Source: Patiria pectinifera | Taxonomy: Eukaryota; Echinodermata; Asteroidea; Valvatida; Asterinidae | Assembly (NCBI GenBank): GCA_029964075.1 | Contig: CM057141.1 | Span: 12,338,001-12,402,000, forward strand | Reading direction: 5' to 3' | DNA length: 64,000 nucleotides | Shown: piece by piece, positions 11,374 through 55,094 of the stretch | Layout of the letters: every line of letters begins with the position of its first letter | Numbering within the stretch: the first letter of the stretch is position 1 | Notes under the pieces: generated by a model | What the model saw: only the letters and a program-made list of their open reading frames with translations | Told to the model about the DNA's origin: nothing | The model's database searches: none | Made by a program: the position numbers and the translations under genes

Positions 11374-11564
11374 TACAGTCGAGTCTCGTTAATACAAACT
11401 CGTTCGGACCTAGCCAAATTGTTTGTTATATCAGAATTTTGTATTAAGAGGAACATCAGTCCCATTCATTGTGCATATAAATGCACAGTCGGGGCCAAGG
11501 CTTTATGTTTGTTATAACCAGAATTTTGTATTAACAGAGTTGGTACTAACGAGATTCGACTGTA
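11374..11564. mobile_element. pogo/Tigger-like MITE with TA duplication
   Basis: The ends are TA|CAGTCGAGTCTCGTTAAT and its near-exact inverse ACTAACGAGATTCGACTG|TA. The length is 191 bp with no coding capacity. Inside, TTTGTTATA(T/A)C(A)AGAATTTTGTATTAA occurs twice. CAGT termini with a TA target duplication are typical of pogo/Tigger (Tc1-mariner) elements. Two others lie at 17841 and 41893. Confidence 0.8.
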
Positions 11565-12239
11565 TAGCTCTATGGAACCGGCTCTTATGTGGGAATAGTG
11601 TCCATTGTGGTAAAAATAGGGAGCCAATTTTTTTTTAAAGAAATTATGATCATTAATTTTTTCTTGTGAATTTGCAGCAGCTGTTTGCAATGATTTTAAG
11701 CAGATGTGTAGTGAAGTCGGCTTCGCTAAATTTTGGAAATACCTACTATTGATTGGAACAATCATGACTTTTTTTCGTTTTATTTTTTGATTGGCAGGGA
11801 TGAAACCAAGCTGCATTGCAGTGTGTTAAGTTTGGATCTTCTTTTGCTTTTAGTTAAGTTTTAGGTTAAAATTTTAGTTTGTTTGGTTTTATTTGCATCA
11901 TACATATTATTGGGTTTTTTATGAACAGAATTCTTTTGCTCAAATTGGTGATAAACGAGAATCTAAATTTACCTGTTGAAGACATTCAAAACAATGCTTA
12001 TTTGAAGCATTTCATCCTGGGAAAAGTCACAAAGGGGAAACATTGTTAAATTTTCTCTTTTTTTGGTTTACTGATAGAAAACACTTGTACTGAAACAAAC
12101 ACTGGTGTAAAAACGGAACAGCAAATAAACTCACAAAGTGTGAAACGAAAGATCAAGAGGGTAGTTTATCATTTTCTTTTGTGGAGTTAATTAATATTGT
12201 GGACCGTATGCTTGAATAATAATGATTATGTGTATATAT

Positions 12240-12413
12240 CAGGGGCGTGAAATCTCAGCTTTAAAGCTGATTTCAGCTTTTTTTGTTTTGGATTTCAGCT
12301 TTTTTTTCCTCACTTGCTGTGTACAAAAGTATAGGAGATTTCCAAAGTTCAGCTTGTTTACACCTTTTTCAGCCGTTTTCAGCTATTTTTATCAGTGGTC
12401 ACTCACACCCCTG
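12240..12413. mobile_element. Short MITE with CAGGGGCGTGA ends
   Basis: The termini CAGGGGCGTGAAATC and GTCACTCACACCCCTG form short inverted repeats flanked by AT-rich TATAT. The interior is an array of TTTCAGCTTTTTT blocks on one strand. The CAGGGG terminus suggests hAT, but an 8-bp target duplication is not clean. It lies between E2F and AP1G. Confidence 0.55.
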
Positions 12414-12547
12414 ATATATGAAGTGCACGTATCCACCAGTATTGGTGCTCAAGGCACTTCATCATTATTACCATGCTCATTGGGTCAATGAAACATTCCA
12501 AAGACAATCTCAGCTCCTGGGGGGAGTATACAGCTCGATGCTGCCAT

Positions 12548-12790
12548 TTTGGTGCAAGGCAGTTAAAGTCTGTCACAATATAAACCATCTCTGCCACACA
12601 GGTACCCAACTTACTCCTGGGTGGGGTAAAGCAATGAGTGACAAAGTGCCTTGCCCAAGGGCACACGCACCACAACCCTGACTGGACTCGAACCCACAAC
12701 CTTGCCAGCAGACCACAAATTTGATACTCCAGACCATGAGGCTATGGCACTGCCTTGCTGGTAACTCAGGTGGCCGTCTTTGTTACATGA
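12548..12790 (-). mobile_element. tRNA-derived SINE, family 2 (diverged), minus orientation
   Basis: Minus-strand reading gives a tRNA-like head (CATAGCCTCATGGTCTGGAG ... GGGTTCGAGTCCAG) with a good box B. It is followed by CTTGGGCAAGGCACTTTGTC and a CCACCCAGGAGTAAG block, as in the copies at 6285 and 50265. It is more diverged than those two. Confidence 0.7.
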
Positions 12791-12879
12791 AACCACAAAA
12801 GGTTCCTCAAAGCTCCCCAAAATGCCCTCTTACTTCACCTCAGTGCTCCCCCTCTGTCCATCAAATTCAACACAGCTAT

Positions 12880-13098
12880 CCCAGCAGTCAAAATCAATCG
12901 AGTGACTGTTTTTAACGGTTAAGAGCTCCCAGCCTATATTAAAGCAGGATTGACTGGCTGTGACTTATGTAACTTGAAACAGCTTTGCCTGATTGATAAG
13001 CCAGCTGTACCTACCAGTTACTTGTTTTTGTCTGTTGACGGAATTCGACTGGTCACAGTGCTTCCTAGAAATATGAACTGACTGTTGGTGACTAGCCT
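12880..13098. repeat. Interspersed repeat, family H
   Basis: The sequence runs from CCAGCAGTCAAAATCAATCG through GACTGTTTTTAACGGTTAAG and AGCAGGATTGACTGGCTGTG to GACTGTTGGTGACTAGCC. The same order is at 58795-59045 (plus) and, inverted, at about 48245-48450. The inner motif CAGTCA/TGACTG recurs on both strands. No coding potential and no clear terminal repeats. Confidence 0.7.
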
Positions 13099-16000
13099 TA
13101 TGCAAGTGCTACCTTGTTTTCGTTCAAATGTTACGATTCCGTGAAATGGGGAATGTTCCATGCCGCGAATATGTATCACTTAATTTTACCCAAGGCAAAA
13201 AACTGTAGGTCTACTTGATTTTTTTTTAATTGAAAAATTCCGGTAAAATTCTTAAAAATTCAATTACTAATTGTTTTCTTCTTCAAAACTGGTCCTTGAA
13301 AGTTTGTGGTTCCAATAACTTTGATGGGTGCGCTATCTTTGGAAAAGAATCATTTGGTTGCGCCGGGATAGTTCAAGAAAATATATATAGCAAAAGCTCC
13401 ATCCATCGCGTGCTACTTGTATTAGTCGTCACATCGCACGTCGCGCCTTGTAGCGGCGTGCGGCTATCGGCAGATGGTCTAGTCTCTACACGATCTGTCC
13501 GAAAGACCAGGGCGACGCAGTGATTGTAAACGCCACTTTATGTGCTCCCTCCACCAGGCCAGCTGGCTACGCGGTGCCTGCCCTGGCTAATTTTGGGGGC
13601 AGAATGAACTTTTTAAATCCCTAATTATGAGCAGAACTTAATAAAAGAACACTTTGCCAATTGCCTCTTACAAATTAGACCCCAGTTAGGCATAACTTAG
13701 ACGAGTTTTGTGCCTCTATCATTGATCAAGGACACCCGTCTCCGTGCCAATCACGCCAATAGTTTAATATGTGTATCGTCAGAATATCCATTATTTTTGG
13801 CAATTTTGACGTCATGGTCTCGGATGATTAGTATTGGAGGTGTGGGCCCTATCGAGAACAGAATCTGGTATAGGACAAAATACTTTACTCTTATATCACA
13901 CCATGAGAAAATTACCTTTTCAGTTTGGGGCGATACTTGTGTCAATTCATCAGTCGTGTGGTCGATGGTGTCGGTCCGTCAGTCGGTCATTCTCGTCTCG
14001 CACCCCAAAAATGTAGGCCGTATATGTTTTGTATATATACAGCCATATGGTTGCGAAGGTAAAGCGTCTGCCGTTGATAAGCAAAGCTAATCCGATTACG
14101 TACTTGGACGCTATAACAGAGCAGTGAAATTCATGCGCCCCAAAAAGCATGGCCTTTTGAACGTTGTGTTTCTTACTTCTCAGAAAATATGCTCAGTAGC
14201 CTATGATTGAAATGTTAAATTAAGCGGAAGAAAATTGTAAACTTACGGTGAAAAAAATCGCCGTCATCGATGCCAAAACGTCAATACTGGTAACTGGCCA
14301 GCTGACCTTAAAGTCGGGAAGAAATCGTTTGAAAACTTCCCCAAATCTATGTATTATCTCAATTTCTAGGAATCTACTCAAGTTGTTATTTCACGAGTAG
14401 TTGGAGACTTATATTATCTAAGTACATTCCGAATTTCAGCTTAATCTGTTGTTGCAAACGCTAGTGTTAGGCCTACACCTCGAACTATCTCCAAGGAAAA
14501 TTTTGACGAGGATTTTTTTTCCCGACCCAACCCACGTGGCTGCATGGTTCAGAAAAGCCCGGTTGACGGCAACACAATGACGAAGGGCATATTAGCATAT
14601 TCATTAGCGTCACTCGGCGTGACATGGCGTAATATTTATTAATTAATAACTCGTGAAGGAGGCTATTACTCAAATTGTTACTGCTAACTATAATGGATAG
14701 GAATCTTATTAATATTCGTGCGGCTTGAAAAGATTGACAGATATTGCAAACGCCAGTGTTATACAACTTTCAAAAATGCACGTAGCCAGGCCTATTTTTC
14801 CAATTTCAACGAAAAGTAATGAACACACCACAACGATTTTTAGCAAATACTTGAATCATTATAAGGGAAATAAACCCTGAAAGTTGTATGAAGATACGAT
14901 CGTCCAAACGGGAGAAATTAATTTTCAAAGATTTAGCCCGCCAACGTGAACATGTGTGCATGTAGTTTCATTCAAAATAAAGTGTTACGTAGCCTTTAGA
15001 AATCCGCCCTTCGCAACCACACGCAACTTCGCAACCTCCATTCCCCGGGCCGGTACATCGTCTTATTCTTCACAAATTAATTTGTAATTTGTTTTGATTT
15101 GGAAGTCGCCAACATACTAGTAGATATCTCAGTTCGATTTTGTATAACGGCCGGGTACGGGTACTGGTACGGGTAAGAGTAAGCAGGTCAGCCCCTTGCC
15201 CGGCCCAGACGATGGCACGTGTTTTGTTTTGGGTTTTTTTTTAGTCTGCATGGCATGATGATAAATTAAGTCAATTAATTTTTTGATGTTTGAAAATTTC
15301 TTCGAAAATATTGCCCACCAATTAAGTAATAGCCCCGAAGAAATTTTTTTTTGCACTAAAATGCAGATTTATTTGGGGGATGGGCGGTCCGTCAATTTTC
15401 TTTTTTTAGACAGGTACTTAAACCGGTCGAGTTTTTAAAGGGGCATTTTGTACATTGAGTGCTGGGTTTCATACCTAATATTACTGTTGAGGGCGCCCTA
15501 GGATGACGTTATTGATGCCACGAGTTTGGGGGCGTTTTACTCAGCCGGTGTCTCAGGACCTATTTTTTTCTGTTCTACTTTCAGAAATTTGGTAATAATA
15601 AAAGTGAAAGTCGTTCAATTGCATCTTTTCAATATTATTGGGACATTTTCAGATCAACTGATAAGATTTAGGAGTCAGACGTCTTTCATAAATTTTGGCG
15701 AATTGATTTGGAGGTCAAAGATGGTGTGATGCGGCGGCTGTCGGCCATTTTGACGAGAAGGTGAGGTTGGAACTCGGCTTCCAAAGATGAAAGATAAATA
15801 AATTTAGGGGTAATTTTTTTGGAAGTTGAAGGTATATTCTGACCCCTGCCGAAGGTGAGTGTGAATTTCATACACGTGTTCGCACACTTTGGAATGAATT
15901 ACAGTATTTGATGCGATTAAGCTGATTTTGCTTTACAAAATACCCGAACCGGGCAATGATTTAGCCCGTGTATGACCGGCCGGCTGCCAAATAGGACCGG

Positions 16001-16368
16001 TTCTGTGTTCACAACAATGTCAATGTGCACAGTGCAGAAAACCAGGGGGATTCTTAATCGCCCATAATGGAACCGAAAAAAAGGAAACAAAATTGTTTTA
16101 AGCAAAATTGGATTATTTGCAGAAAGCCCCACACCTCGACAATATTAATAATATCCCAAAATGCTAGCCGCAGTTGGCAAAAAAATGGTTGGGGGAAAGT
16201 GTTCCCCCGGCCCCGAGTGGCCATGGCCATGCCCATGGTGGCTATGTCATGTAGGCCCTATGCGGATTTACACCGTGGAGTCTGAGTGAGTTGGAGACGA
16301 GAGGGGAAAATGAGGGCACTTTTTTACCCATTAAAAAAAATTCACCAAGGGGAGTAATTGAGCACCCA
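13099..16368. other. Intergenic stretch with no recognised gene
   Basis: Short frames exist (for example 13230-13523 and 13710-14090), but none resembles a known protein or shows intron-exon logic. A GC-richer patch near 13400-13510 and AT-rich sequence near 14600-14720 are the only compositional features. A non-coding upstream exon or promoter of AP1G could lie here or downstream, but nothing marks it clearly. Confidence 0.4.
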
Positions 16369-16996
16369 GCCCCATAAATGTGGACTATTTACTGGACTGC
16401 CTCCGTAAACATAGGCCACACATCCACATGTACAAAAACGTGTCGCACTTTGCCAAATTTTGATTTTCACATTTAGGCTTAGTTTGTAGGGTTTTTTGCT
16501 TTAGAAGCATACTCACCCTCTTTATAGCAGGCATGCAACTTTTCCTCGGATCAGCTGATTTCCTCTTTTTTTACTTCCCATGTGTGCCATTGAAAATAGA
16601 AAAACACTGTACAAAGTCTGGGAAAAATTTGAATTTCCTCTTTTTTTTGTGATTTCCCAGTTGCATGCCTGTTATAGGCTAATCAGAAAGTGCTGCCTTT
16701 TTCAGATGTCCATTTTCCGTGAAATTTCCAGATACATCATTGTACATTTGCACAATGAAATTTCACAAAAATGAAAATTCACATGAAATTTTACAAAAAT
16801 TAGACATCTGAAAAAGGCAGCACTTTCTGATTAGCCTATAAAGAGGGTGAGAATGCTGCTTAAGCAAAAAAAACCTACAAAGTAAGCCTATATGTGAAAA
16901 TCAAAATTTGGCAAAGTGCGACACGTTTTTGTACATGTGGATGTGTGGCCTATGTTTACGGAGGCAGTCCAGTAAATAGGCCACATTTATGGGGCT
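16369..16996. mobile_element. Foldback element with about 150-bp inverted arms
   Basis: The left arm starts GCCCCATAAATGTGG and the right arm ends CCACATTTATGGGGC. The arms match through GGACTGCCTCCGTAAACAT, ACATGTACAAAAACGTGTCG and GCAAAGTGCGAC-type sequence, then CTCTTTATAGGCTAATCAG and GTGCTGCCTTTTTCAGATGT. The centre is a short AT-rich loop built on GAAATTTCACAAAAATG. It contains no ORF. The left arm is split by an insertion at 16528-16671. Confidence 0.9.
16528..16671. mobile_element. 144-bp element inserted in the foldback arm
   Basis: It starts CAGGCATGCAACT and ends AGTTGCATGCCTG, giving a 13-bp perfect terminal inverted repeat flanked by TTATAG on both sides. The other arm of the foldback keeps the uninterrupted sequence, which proves this is an insertion. 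A related segment with CATTGAAAATAG/AAAACACTGTACA-type interior is at about 20240-20362 (GTGCATGCCTGG end). Confidence 0.85.
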
Positions 16997-17445
16997 ATTG
17001 AGCACCATGTACCATAGGCTATTATAAGATGGAATTTTGCTCGGGAGGTATAACACTGAGTATCTAAGTATACAGGAACTGGAGATATTCAGTTGTCGGT
17101 GTACGTACGTGTGTGTGTGTACATCGTACAGTGGGGAATCGACGGCGTTTGGCCAGCCGGCCACGGCCGTACTGCGCGCGTGTGATTCAGCGAGATATTA
17201 AGACAACTGATTGGGCTGGCATGGCATCGAAATACATTGTCAATGTGTGGAAAAACAACTGGAATCAAGGATTGTAGTGGTTTTAATAGGCTGGTGCATG
17301 TTTTTGCAAAAAGGGCACGACGGCCAAGGTAATTATGGGGCAAGGCAAAACTGGCCGTGAAGACAGGGATTTTTTGTGGGGCACCTCGGCCAGTAAGAAG
17401 GCAACGACGGCACTGGCCGTCGTGGCCGTCGTTCAATTCAAGCCC

Positions 17446-17516
17446 TGTTTGTACATGTGGATGTGTGGCCTATGTTTACGGAGGCAGTCCAGTAAATAGG
17501 CCACATTTATGGGGCT
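17446..17516. mobile_element. Solo end of the 16.4-17.0 kb foldback
   Basis: About 70 bp from TTTGTACATGTGGATGTG to ACATTTATGGGGCT match the right arm end of the foldback at 16928-16996 almost perfectly. It is a lone terminus without its partner, either a truncated copy or the product of internal deletion. Confidence 0.8.
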
Positions 17517-17840
17517 AAGGCTAGCCATGATAGAAAGCAGCATAATTGAATGGGGGTGTTAATCGAAAGTGTTTTTTCTCCCTGGAGTGGCCGGCTACGT
17601 GGATACGGAGTGGGCAGGTGGAAAGTGCAATGGTCATGATGGTTGAAACTTCAATGGAGCTCATTCGTTGATAGGGGGAGGGGGGTGCCATTCTTTTTTT
17701 TTTCTTTTTTTTTGCTGACTGTTAGTACACCCGGTCATCATCCCCCCTCCCCCCCCCCCCAAGTTTCTCCACCTATACCATGGGCATGGCACTGCAGTGT
17801 GTAGATCCTTCTAGATGATAAAGTGATCATTCAATCCTGT

Positions 17841-18464
17841 TACAGTGAAATCTCGATAAGTCAAACATCAAGGGAACAGGTTCAAAATTTGACTTAAGCA
17901 GAGTTTGTGGTAATCCTTATCTTTAGGACACCTCTATTTTTACGAGTTCTGTTCAAAACTGACTTTTGCAGATGACTGTCCAGTACCAAAGTGACCTTTG
18001 CAGGCTAAAGCAGTCTTTTTCTTCAGATAATCTCATGTTAGTTATAATTTTGAAGGCACTTTCAAAGAAAATGTGACTTTCCTACTTTTTTTTTGCAGTT
18101 TGCCATCTTGCTTTTTAATATATTTTCTGTTTGTCATCGTCGTCTTTAACCCTTCATAAATCAAAGCCCGGCTCTCTTTCTACAAAATTAAACCTGCTGA
18201 TATTCAAGAAGGTGTCGTTGCCAACTGTTCAAATGTGTTAAGAAATATCAGAATGTCACTTTTGAGTGTCATTTAGTCAGCTGTTTTGGTGAGTCTTTTA
18301 ACCTTATATAGGAAAGGGGTCCTAAAGGCAAGGATTACTGAGTTTTTGAGTTAAGCAGGGTTGTATATCATTTGTTATACTACTGAAGGCAATGGATTCT
18401 TTGTTTGACTTAGTTAACAGTTGTTTAAAGTTATCAGAGTTTGACTTATCGAGATTTCACTGTA
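17841..18464. mobile_element. pogo/Tigger-like MITE with TA duplication
   Basis: The ends are TA|CAGTGAAATCTCGATAAG and CTTATCGAGATTTCACTG|TA, giving long, nearly perfect inverted termini that continue through TCAAAC. The length is 624 bp with no open frame of transposase size. Internal phrases TTGACTTAAGCAGAG and TTGAGTTAAGCAGGG are direct relatives. This is a deletion derivative of a pogo/Tigger element, by family knowledge. Confidence 0.85.
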
Positions 18465-18528
18465 TTTCCAGAGACAGTAGACTACAGAACTTATTTTTAT
18501 ATTTCACCAGATATACATGTAGGGCTTG

Positions 18529-18822
18529 GACCTTATGCACGAGTCGGCCATATTGAATTGAAAGTGAGGTAAAATCTTCATTTTGGGAACTTGCGAAGAG
18601 AAACGAAAGCCAGTAAATTACTAATTAATTCAAGTCTGCTTCAATGAATAATTTAAAATTTGTAATTAAACATTCCCTAATGTTTTAAGCCAGATTTAAA
18701 CCAAAAAAATGACAGTAAAATAAGGCTGCATAAATAGTCTGGTGCCATCCCATTCAATAGTTAACAATTTATGAAATGCATTCAGGGAACTCGACAAAAA
18801 TGGCCAACTCGTGCATAAGGCC
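18529..18822. mobile_element. MITE with CCTTATGCACGAGT ends
   Basis: The left end GGACCTTATGCACGAGTCGG and right end CCAACTCGTGCATAAGGCC form inverted repeats of about 24 bp. The interior (270 bp) is AT-rich and non-coding. It abuts the next element directly. Confidence 0.75.
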
Positions 18823-19087
18823 AAAAAAAAAAAGTCTACGGTTTCTGGTATGAAGCTTGTCCAAAAAGTGGTGCGGCGACGTGGCTTTTTTTTTTTTTTA
18901 CCTGACTTTTTTGCTTCAAATGTCGGCTGATGACTGCAAATGGTGCCCGACTAAACTTACACAGTGAGTTTGGCGGTTTTGAGACATCATCTTTCATTGA
19001 AAAAAAAACCTTTTTCATTTTGCCGACGCGCATGGCTACGGCGACGCGCGCGTATACCAGAAACTGGAGACTTTTTTTTTTTTGGCC
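18819..19087. mobile_element. Long-TIR MITE, family G copy 1
   Basis: Starting GGCC then a poly-A run and AGTCTACGGTTTCTGGTAT, it ends ATACCAGAAACTGGAGACT, a poly-T run and GGCC. The terminal inverted repeat is over 30 bp. The interior contains TGGTGCGGCGACGTGGC, CATTTGCAGTCATCAGCC-type and GCGACGCGCGCG segments. An inverted second copy is at 45241-45623 and is longer by a central block of over 100 bp. Confidence 0.85.
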
Positions 19088-19273
19088 TAAGGCCCATTGG
19101 CTTTTTACATGCATTTGAACAGGCTCTCCTGAATGCCTATTGGTGGATGCCCATCAGTTAGCTCTTTTTTTCGTTGATTTTATGTTCAATTAATAATATT
19201 CCTCCTTCCGTTTCTTGTTACAGTATTCCTGGTGGTTTTGTTACTCTGAGGCTTGTAACACACTCGGCCAACC

Positions 19274-51102
<31,829 letters not shown>

Positions 51103-54100
51103 CACTAGGCCAACAACTTCATGGATTGGCGTCCTCCAGCATTTTGTGTTTTCTCCAGCGTAGCTTTAGGTAAGGGGCTGTATGTAGAATTTCGTGCAAT
51201 TTGTTGTCATAAATCGGGATCGCAAGGCCTGTCCTGCATGGGAATATGCCTTGACAATCGCAGTGGCTCTGTCAAAATGAGGAATGATTTTGAGCAGTCC
51301 AAGGATAAGGGATGCAAATGTGCAGCTCATTTTCCCTGCACTATGATGAATTGATCAACGGATTCTTACGGGGAGATCTTTAACAATATACGTAGATACA
51401 ACCCACTAAAAATGGATATTTATACACAGATCAATGGAAATGATTTCTAAGCAAATATTCTATTGAATGATAAAGGCATATCAACCCTGCTATGGAAACA
51501 TGCATTGTGAGCCTTGTTATTACTTGGGTCAATATTGGTCAAGACCCCCATTGGTTTGTACACAGTAGGCCAGGAGGTGAGGAAGAAAATTATGACCGTT
51601 TGTGACCTCTTAAATAGTAGGAGGATCAATTAACAATTTAATAAAAGTATTTAAATGTCAAAATCGCATTGATAAACTCAAAACACTTGTAACTTTGTCC
51701 TTGATATCTCGAACCAGCTCTATGAGCTTATTCCTCATTTTGATGGAGTCGGCAACAGATTGCATAACAGCGATTTCCGAGAATGCAAAATTCACCACAC
51801 ACTCGTGTACAAAGGCAGCACATATTGCTTTGGGGCAGAAAGCACACAAAAAAAATTGCAGAAAGCACTCAAAAAAATTGCAAGCATCCCAAAAATTGTG
51901 CACAGAATGTTACCTTGGAATCAAGCATAAGTTCGTCACAATTCCTGTGCGAAACATATTCTTGGAATGTTTCATTCGATAATGTATTAATATCCCTTTT
52001 CATATTGAAATTTCAACTATAGCACTGATTGTTACATTCAACTGGCATTTGAAATGGCAAATTATTGAAATACCATTTGACATCGCTTTTGTACAAATCA
52101 AGAAAGTGTTCATTACATCAGATTTTATGCTGTGGTCATGTTGGTCTGGTTCCCCAGGGCGAGGCAGGCACGTGGCACTGATTCCCAATCATTTATATCA
52201 GTACCAGACTATACTCGCATGCCTCTGAACTTGTCAATTCTAGTCAGAGAAAAAAAAGCATAATTTCTTATTTTTTTTTTAAAAACAAATTCTACTCATT
52301 CTTGCCAACTGGCAATTATTTTCTTCAAATTTAAGCATATTATTACAGCCATCATCTTGAAATTAAAATTTGAATAATTGCTCATTTGGAATGTTTTGGT
52401 CTCATCAATTGTCATTCACTTCAGGAAAAAAACGGAGAGTTATCAATTACAGTTTGTTGTCATCCCCTCAATGTAGAATTACATGTCCTGACTCTTTCTT
52501 TGTGTCTTTCTTTGAACGACGAATCACTGAACGCATATATCAAAGTGTTTTTTTTTTCAATCTTTTCCTGCGGTCTGTTTATAGTGTAATTAGGCTTTAT
52601 ACGATGATACACAAATCTTATGTGAATGGTATGGGACGATCATTTTGTATTGTGTACATTTGTTAATTATTTAAAGTATTCCGGCCAGTTACAAATTGGT
52701 TATCGGGTACTTTGGCTTGTGCAAATTGTCGCCAGTGATTTGTCAGAATTCTTTAAAGTTAAGGTTTTTTTTGTTTATACAACACTGTTTATACTTATGT
52801 AATTCAGAGCTGCTCCAAAAACTTATTAGTCACTACTTCTCAAGAACTTGTTTTTTCTCTCTCTCTGTTAAAAAAAATGGTACCATTGAAAATGTGTAGG
52901 TTTTGCGTTTAATACAGTATCTTGTATCTGTTTGTGTTGATTTCTCTCTGGAAGTGGACCATTGTTGGAATTTTGCACCATAGCTAAAACAACTGAGCAA
53001 GCCTAATAAACGTGGTTTCAGATCGCACTTAAGTCTAATTCAAATGTTTGAAAAAGTGACAGCGAGTTAATCAACGAAAAACAGGACACGAGAAACTCTG
53101 AAGTGTTGCCCAATTTTGCTTGTAAAAAGGGGCCACGTAATGAATTTCTGGCATATTAGGCTGGCGCCATGGATCAGCGTAATAGAGATCCAAGTCGCAT
53201 CCCATTGGAACCAGACAACCATGAACATCACTAAACTGACATATTAGGCTGGCGCCATGGATCAGCGTAATAGAGATCCAAGTCGTATCCCGCGGGAACC
53301 AGACAACATTGACCATCACTTTAACTGACCTATAGACCAAATCGGGCACGCTGTCAATTCTATCACGAAGGCCCCCTGCAATGGTGACAGCACTGTGCTA
53401 GCTATTGTTCCGAAAATCCGTCACGGGGCATTGCTTTGTGCAACAGCGTGCACAATGGTTTCCCCATTGAAGCAGGCCTCGTGCGTGTACATAGATCACG
53501 TGCCTGGACGCGTCTTTATCACTATGGTTTTTCTGTACTTAGTCCCCTACCGATATTCGTTAATTTGTTGTACATGTGTTATTTTTGCAATCACTGTTAA
53601 TGATACCTGTGGAAACTAAAATTTGAAAATGAATCTTGAAATGTTCAAATTTAAGTTTGAGAATTGACACAGCTTTGGGAGAGATGGTAGGTCTCATGTT
53701 AAATCGCTCTATTGTCTATTAAATAATTGTATGTACATACTCTTAATATATAAATATTTCTAGTGGCTGGTGAAAATGTGTACAAGTGTAAAGCAGAATT
53801 TTTTTTCCACTTTTTTTTGGAGCAGGGATCTTGGGGAAGATTTTTGCATTTTGTAGACACTTAAGATCAATTGTATTCATTATTAGACAAAATACAGTAA
53901 TTCACGCAGACTTTGGGCAGAAATGTTCTGTAACACAGAAAATACAGAGAACACGCAATGATGTTAACACCACAATGCGATTCAAGTACATGTAGGTGCG
54001 TCATTGTTTTAAATACCGTTATAAAGGTTTTTGTATCCCGAAGACAAAAATTGCTATAAGAAAAAAAAACATTTCTAGTGAACTGTGTTTAGTCCAAATA

Positions 54101-54300
54101 AAGTATTATTATGAATGAATATTTCTTTTGTTAAAGAAAGAGGTTGCGTTGTACCACTCCTTATAGTAAACAAATATATGATCAGTGGTATGTTTCAGGA
54201 CAATTCCTGCACCGTTATGTTACTAATTATGAGGACTGGTTAATCGTTAAAATGTTTATTTTATGTACAAATTAATAGACATGAAATAAAGTAACTATGA
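51103..54300 (+). terminator. AP1G 3' UTR region and polyadenylation signals
   Basis: No coding sequence after the stop at 51102. Canonical AATAAA hexamers are at 51640-51645, 53005-53010, 54097-54102 and 54285-54290, so alternative 3' ends are likely. The signal at 53005 is followed by a T/G-containing stretch. Sequence to 54300 is AT-rich and otherwise featureless apart from a tandem duplication at 53152. Confidence 0.5.
53152..53328. repeat. 88-bp tandem duplication
   Basis: The block starting CATATTAGGCTGGCGCCATG and containing TCAGCGTAATAGAGATCCAA occurs twice, at 53152 and 53240, with a few mismatches. It includes GGAACCAGACAAC in both copies. It lies past the second AP1G polyadenylation signal, so it may be outside the mRNA. 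Confidence 0.9.
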
Positions 54301-54726
54301 TGAAGCAAACGGATTGAATGGTTGACTGCGTTCGTCCTTTCTTTGCTTGCAGACTAAAAATTTGGACTGAAATGAATTTGAAATAAAAAGAGGTTTATAG
54401 CAATGGAAAACAGCTGCCAGAAATAAATTACAAGGGGTAAACCTTGGGTTTTCTGTTTTGTTTTTATTTTATTTTTTCTATTGGTCTAATATTGCAAGGG
54501 GTAAGCCTTTTTGGAGAAAAAAATCTGCATACTTATTAGAACTTGGACTTTATTGTATTACACTATTTATTCACTGAAAAATCTATACAACCATAGAGTG
54601 CTCGGGTGTTCTCGAGCACTACAGTGAATAATACATGTAGGCGAGTCTGTTTCGGGCGCTACAGTGATGTATGTCAGGAAATATTAATTTTTAAGGAAAT
54701 ATAAAATAGTTTCTACTGGTTGACGT

Positions 54727-54732
54727 TTTATT
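54727..54732 (-). terminator. Candidate polyadenylation signal of SDR39U1
   Basis: The minus-strand hexamer AATAAA (plus TTTATT) lies 363 nt beyond the SDR39U1 stop. Further minus-strand AATAAA are at 54566-54571 and 54549-54554. The last plus-strand AP1G signal is at 54285, so the two convergent transcripts may end within a few hundred bases of each other. Confidence 0.45.
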
Positions 54733-55094
54733 AAACGTGCAGATGATACACAGCAATGTCTTCTGTGACTGAACAGCTTCAAACTCCCCATTTTTAATCA
54801 TATGCAGGGTATCCACTCCGGTTCTGAACAGGTGGCAGAGATTGTGATCACGTATCTAGCCTAGGGACACAAGCTCAATAATACCTATGGCTGTTAGGCT
54901 TTCACCCAAATAAGTGACCTTTTTTAAACTCTAAAAACAGCTTTAAAACTTCTGCCTTATTGTAATAGGTACCAAAGCATGTACAGACTTTTGAATTTGC
55001 AATCTAACATTAGAATCAAATTTCAAAAGATCTGGTCTAGCTCACAAAAAGTGCACTCTCAGTACGTTATTAAATTTAGTCCCCTCAGAGCACA

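Noticed and set aside
12940-13523. A 97-codon frame ending at 13523 as a possible gene or AP1G 5' exon
   Set aside because: No recognisable protein, no convincing splice donor and no support for transcription. Composition is mixed.
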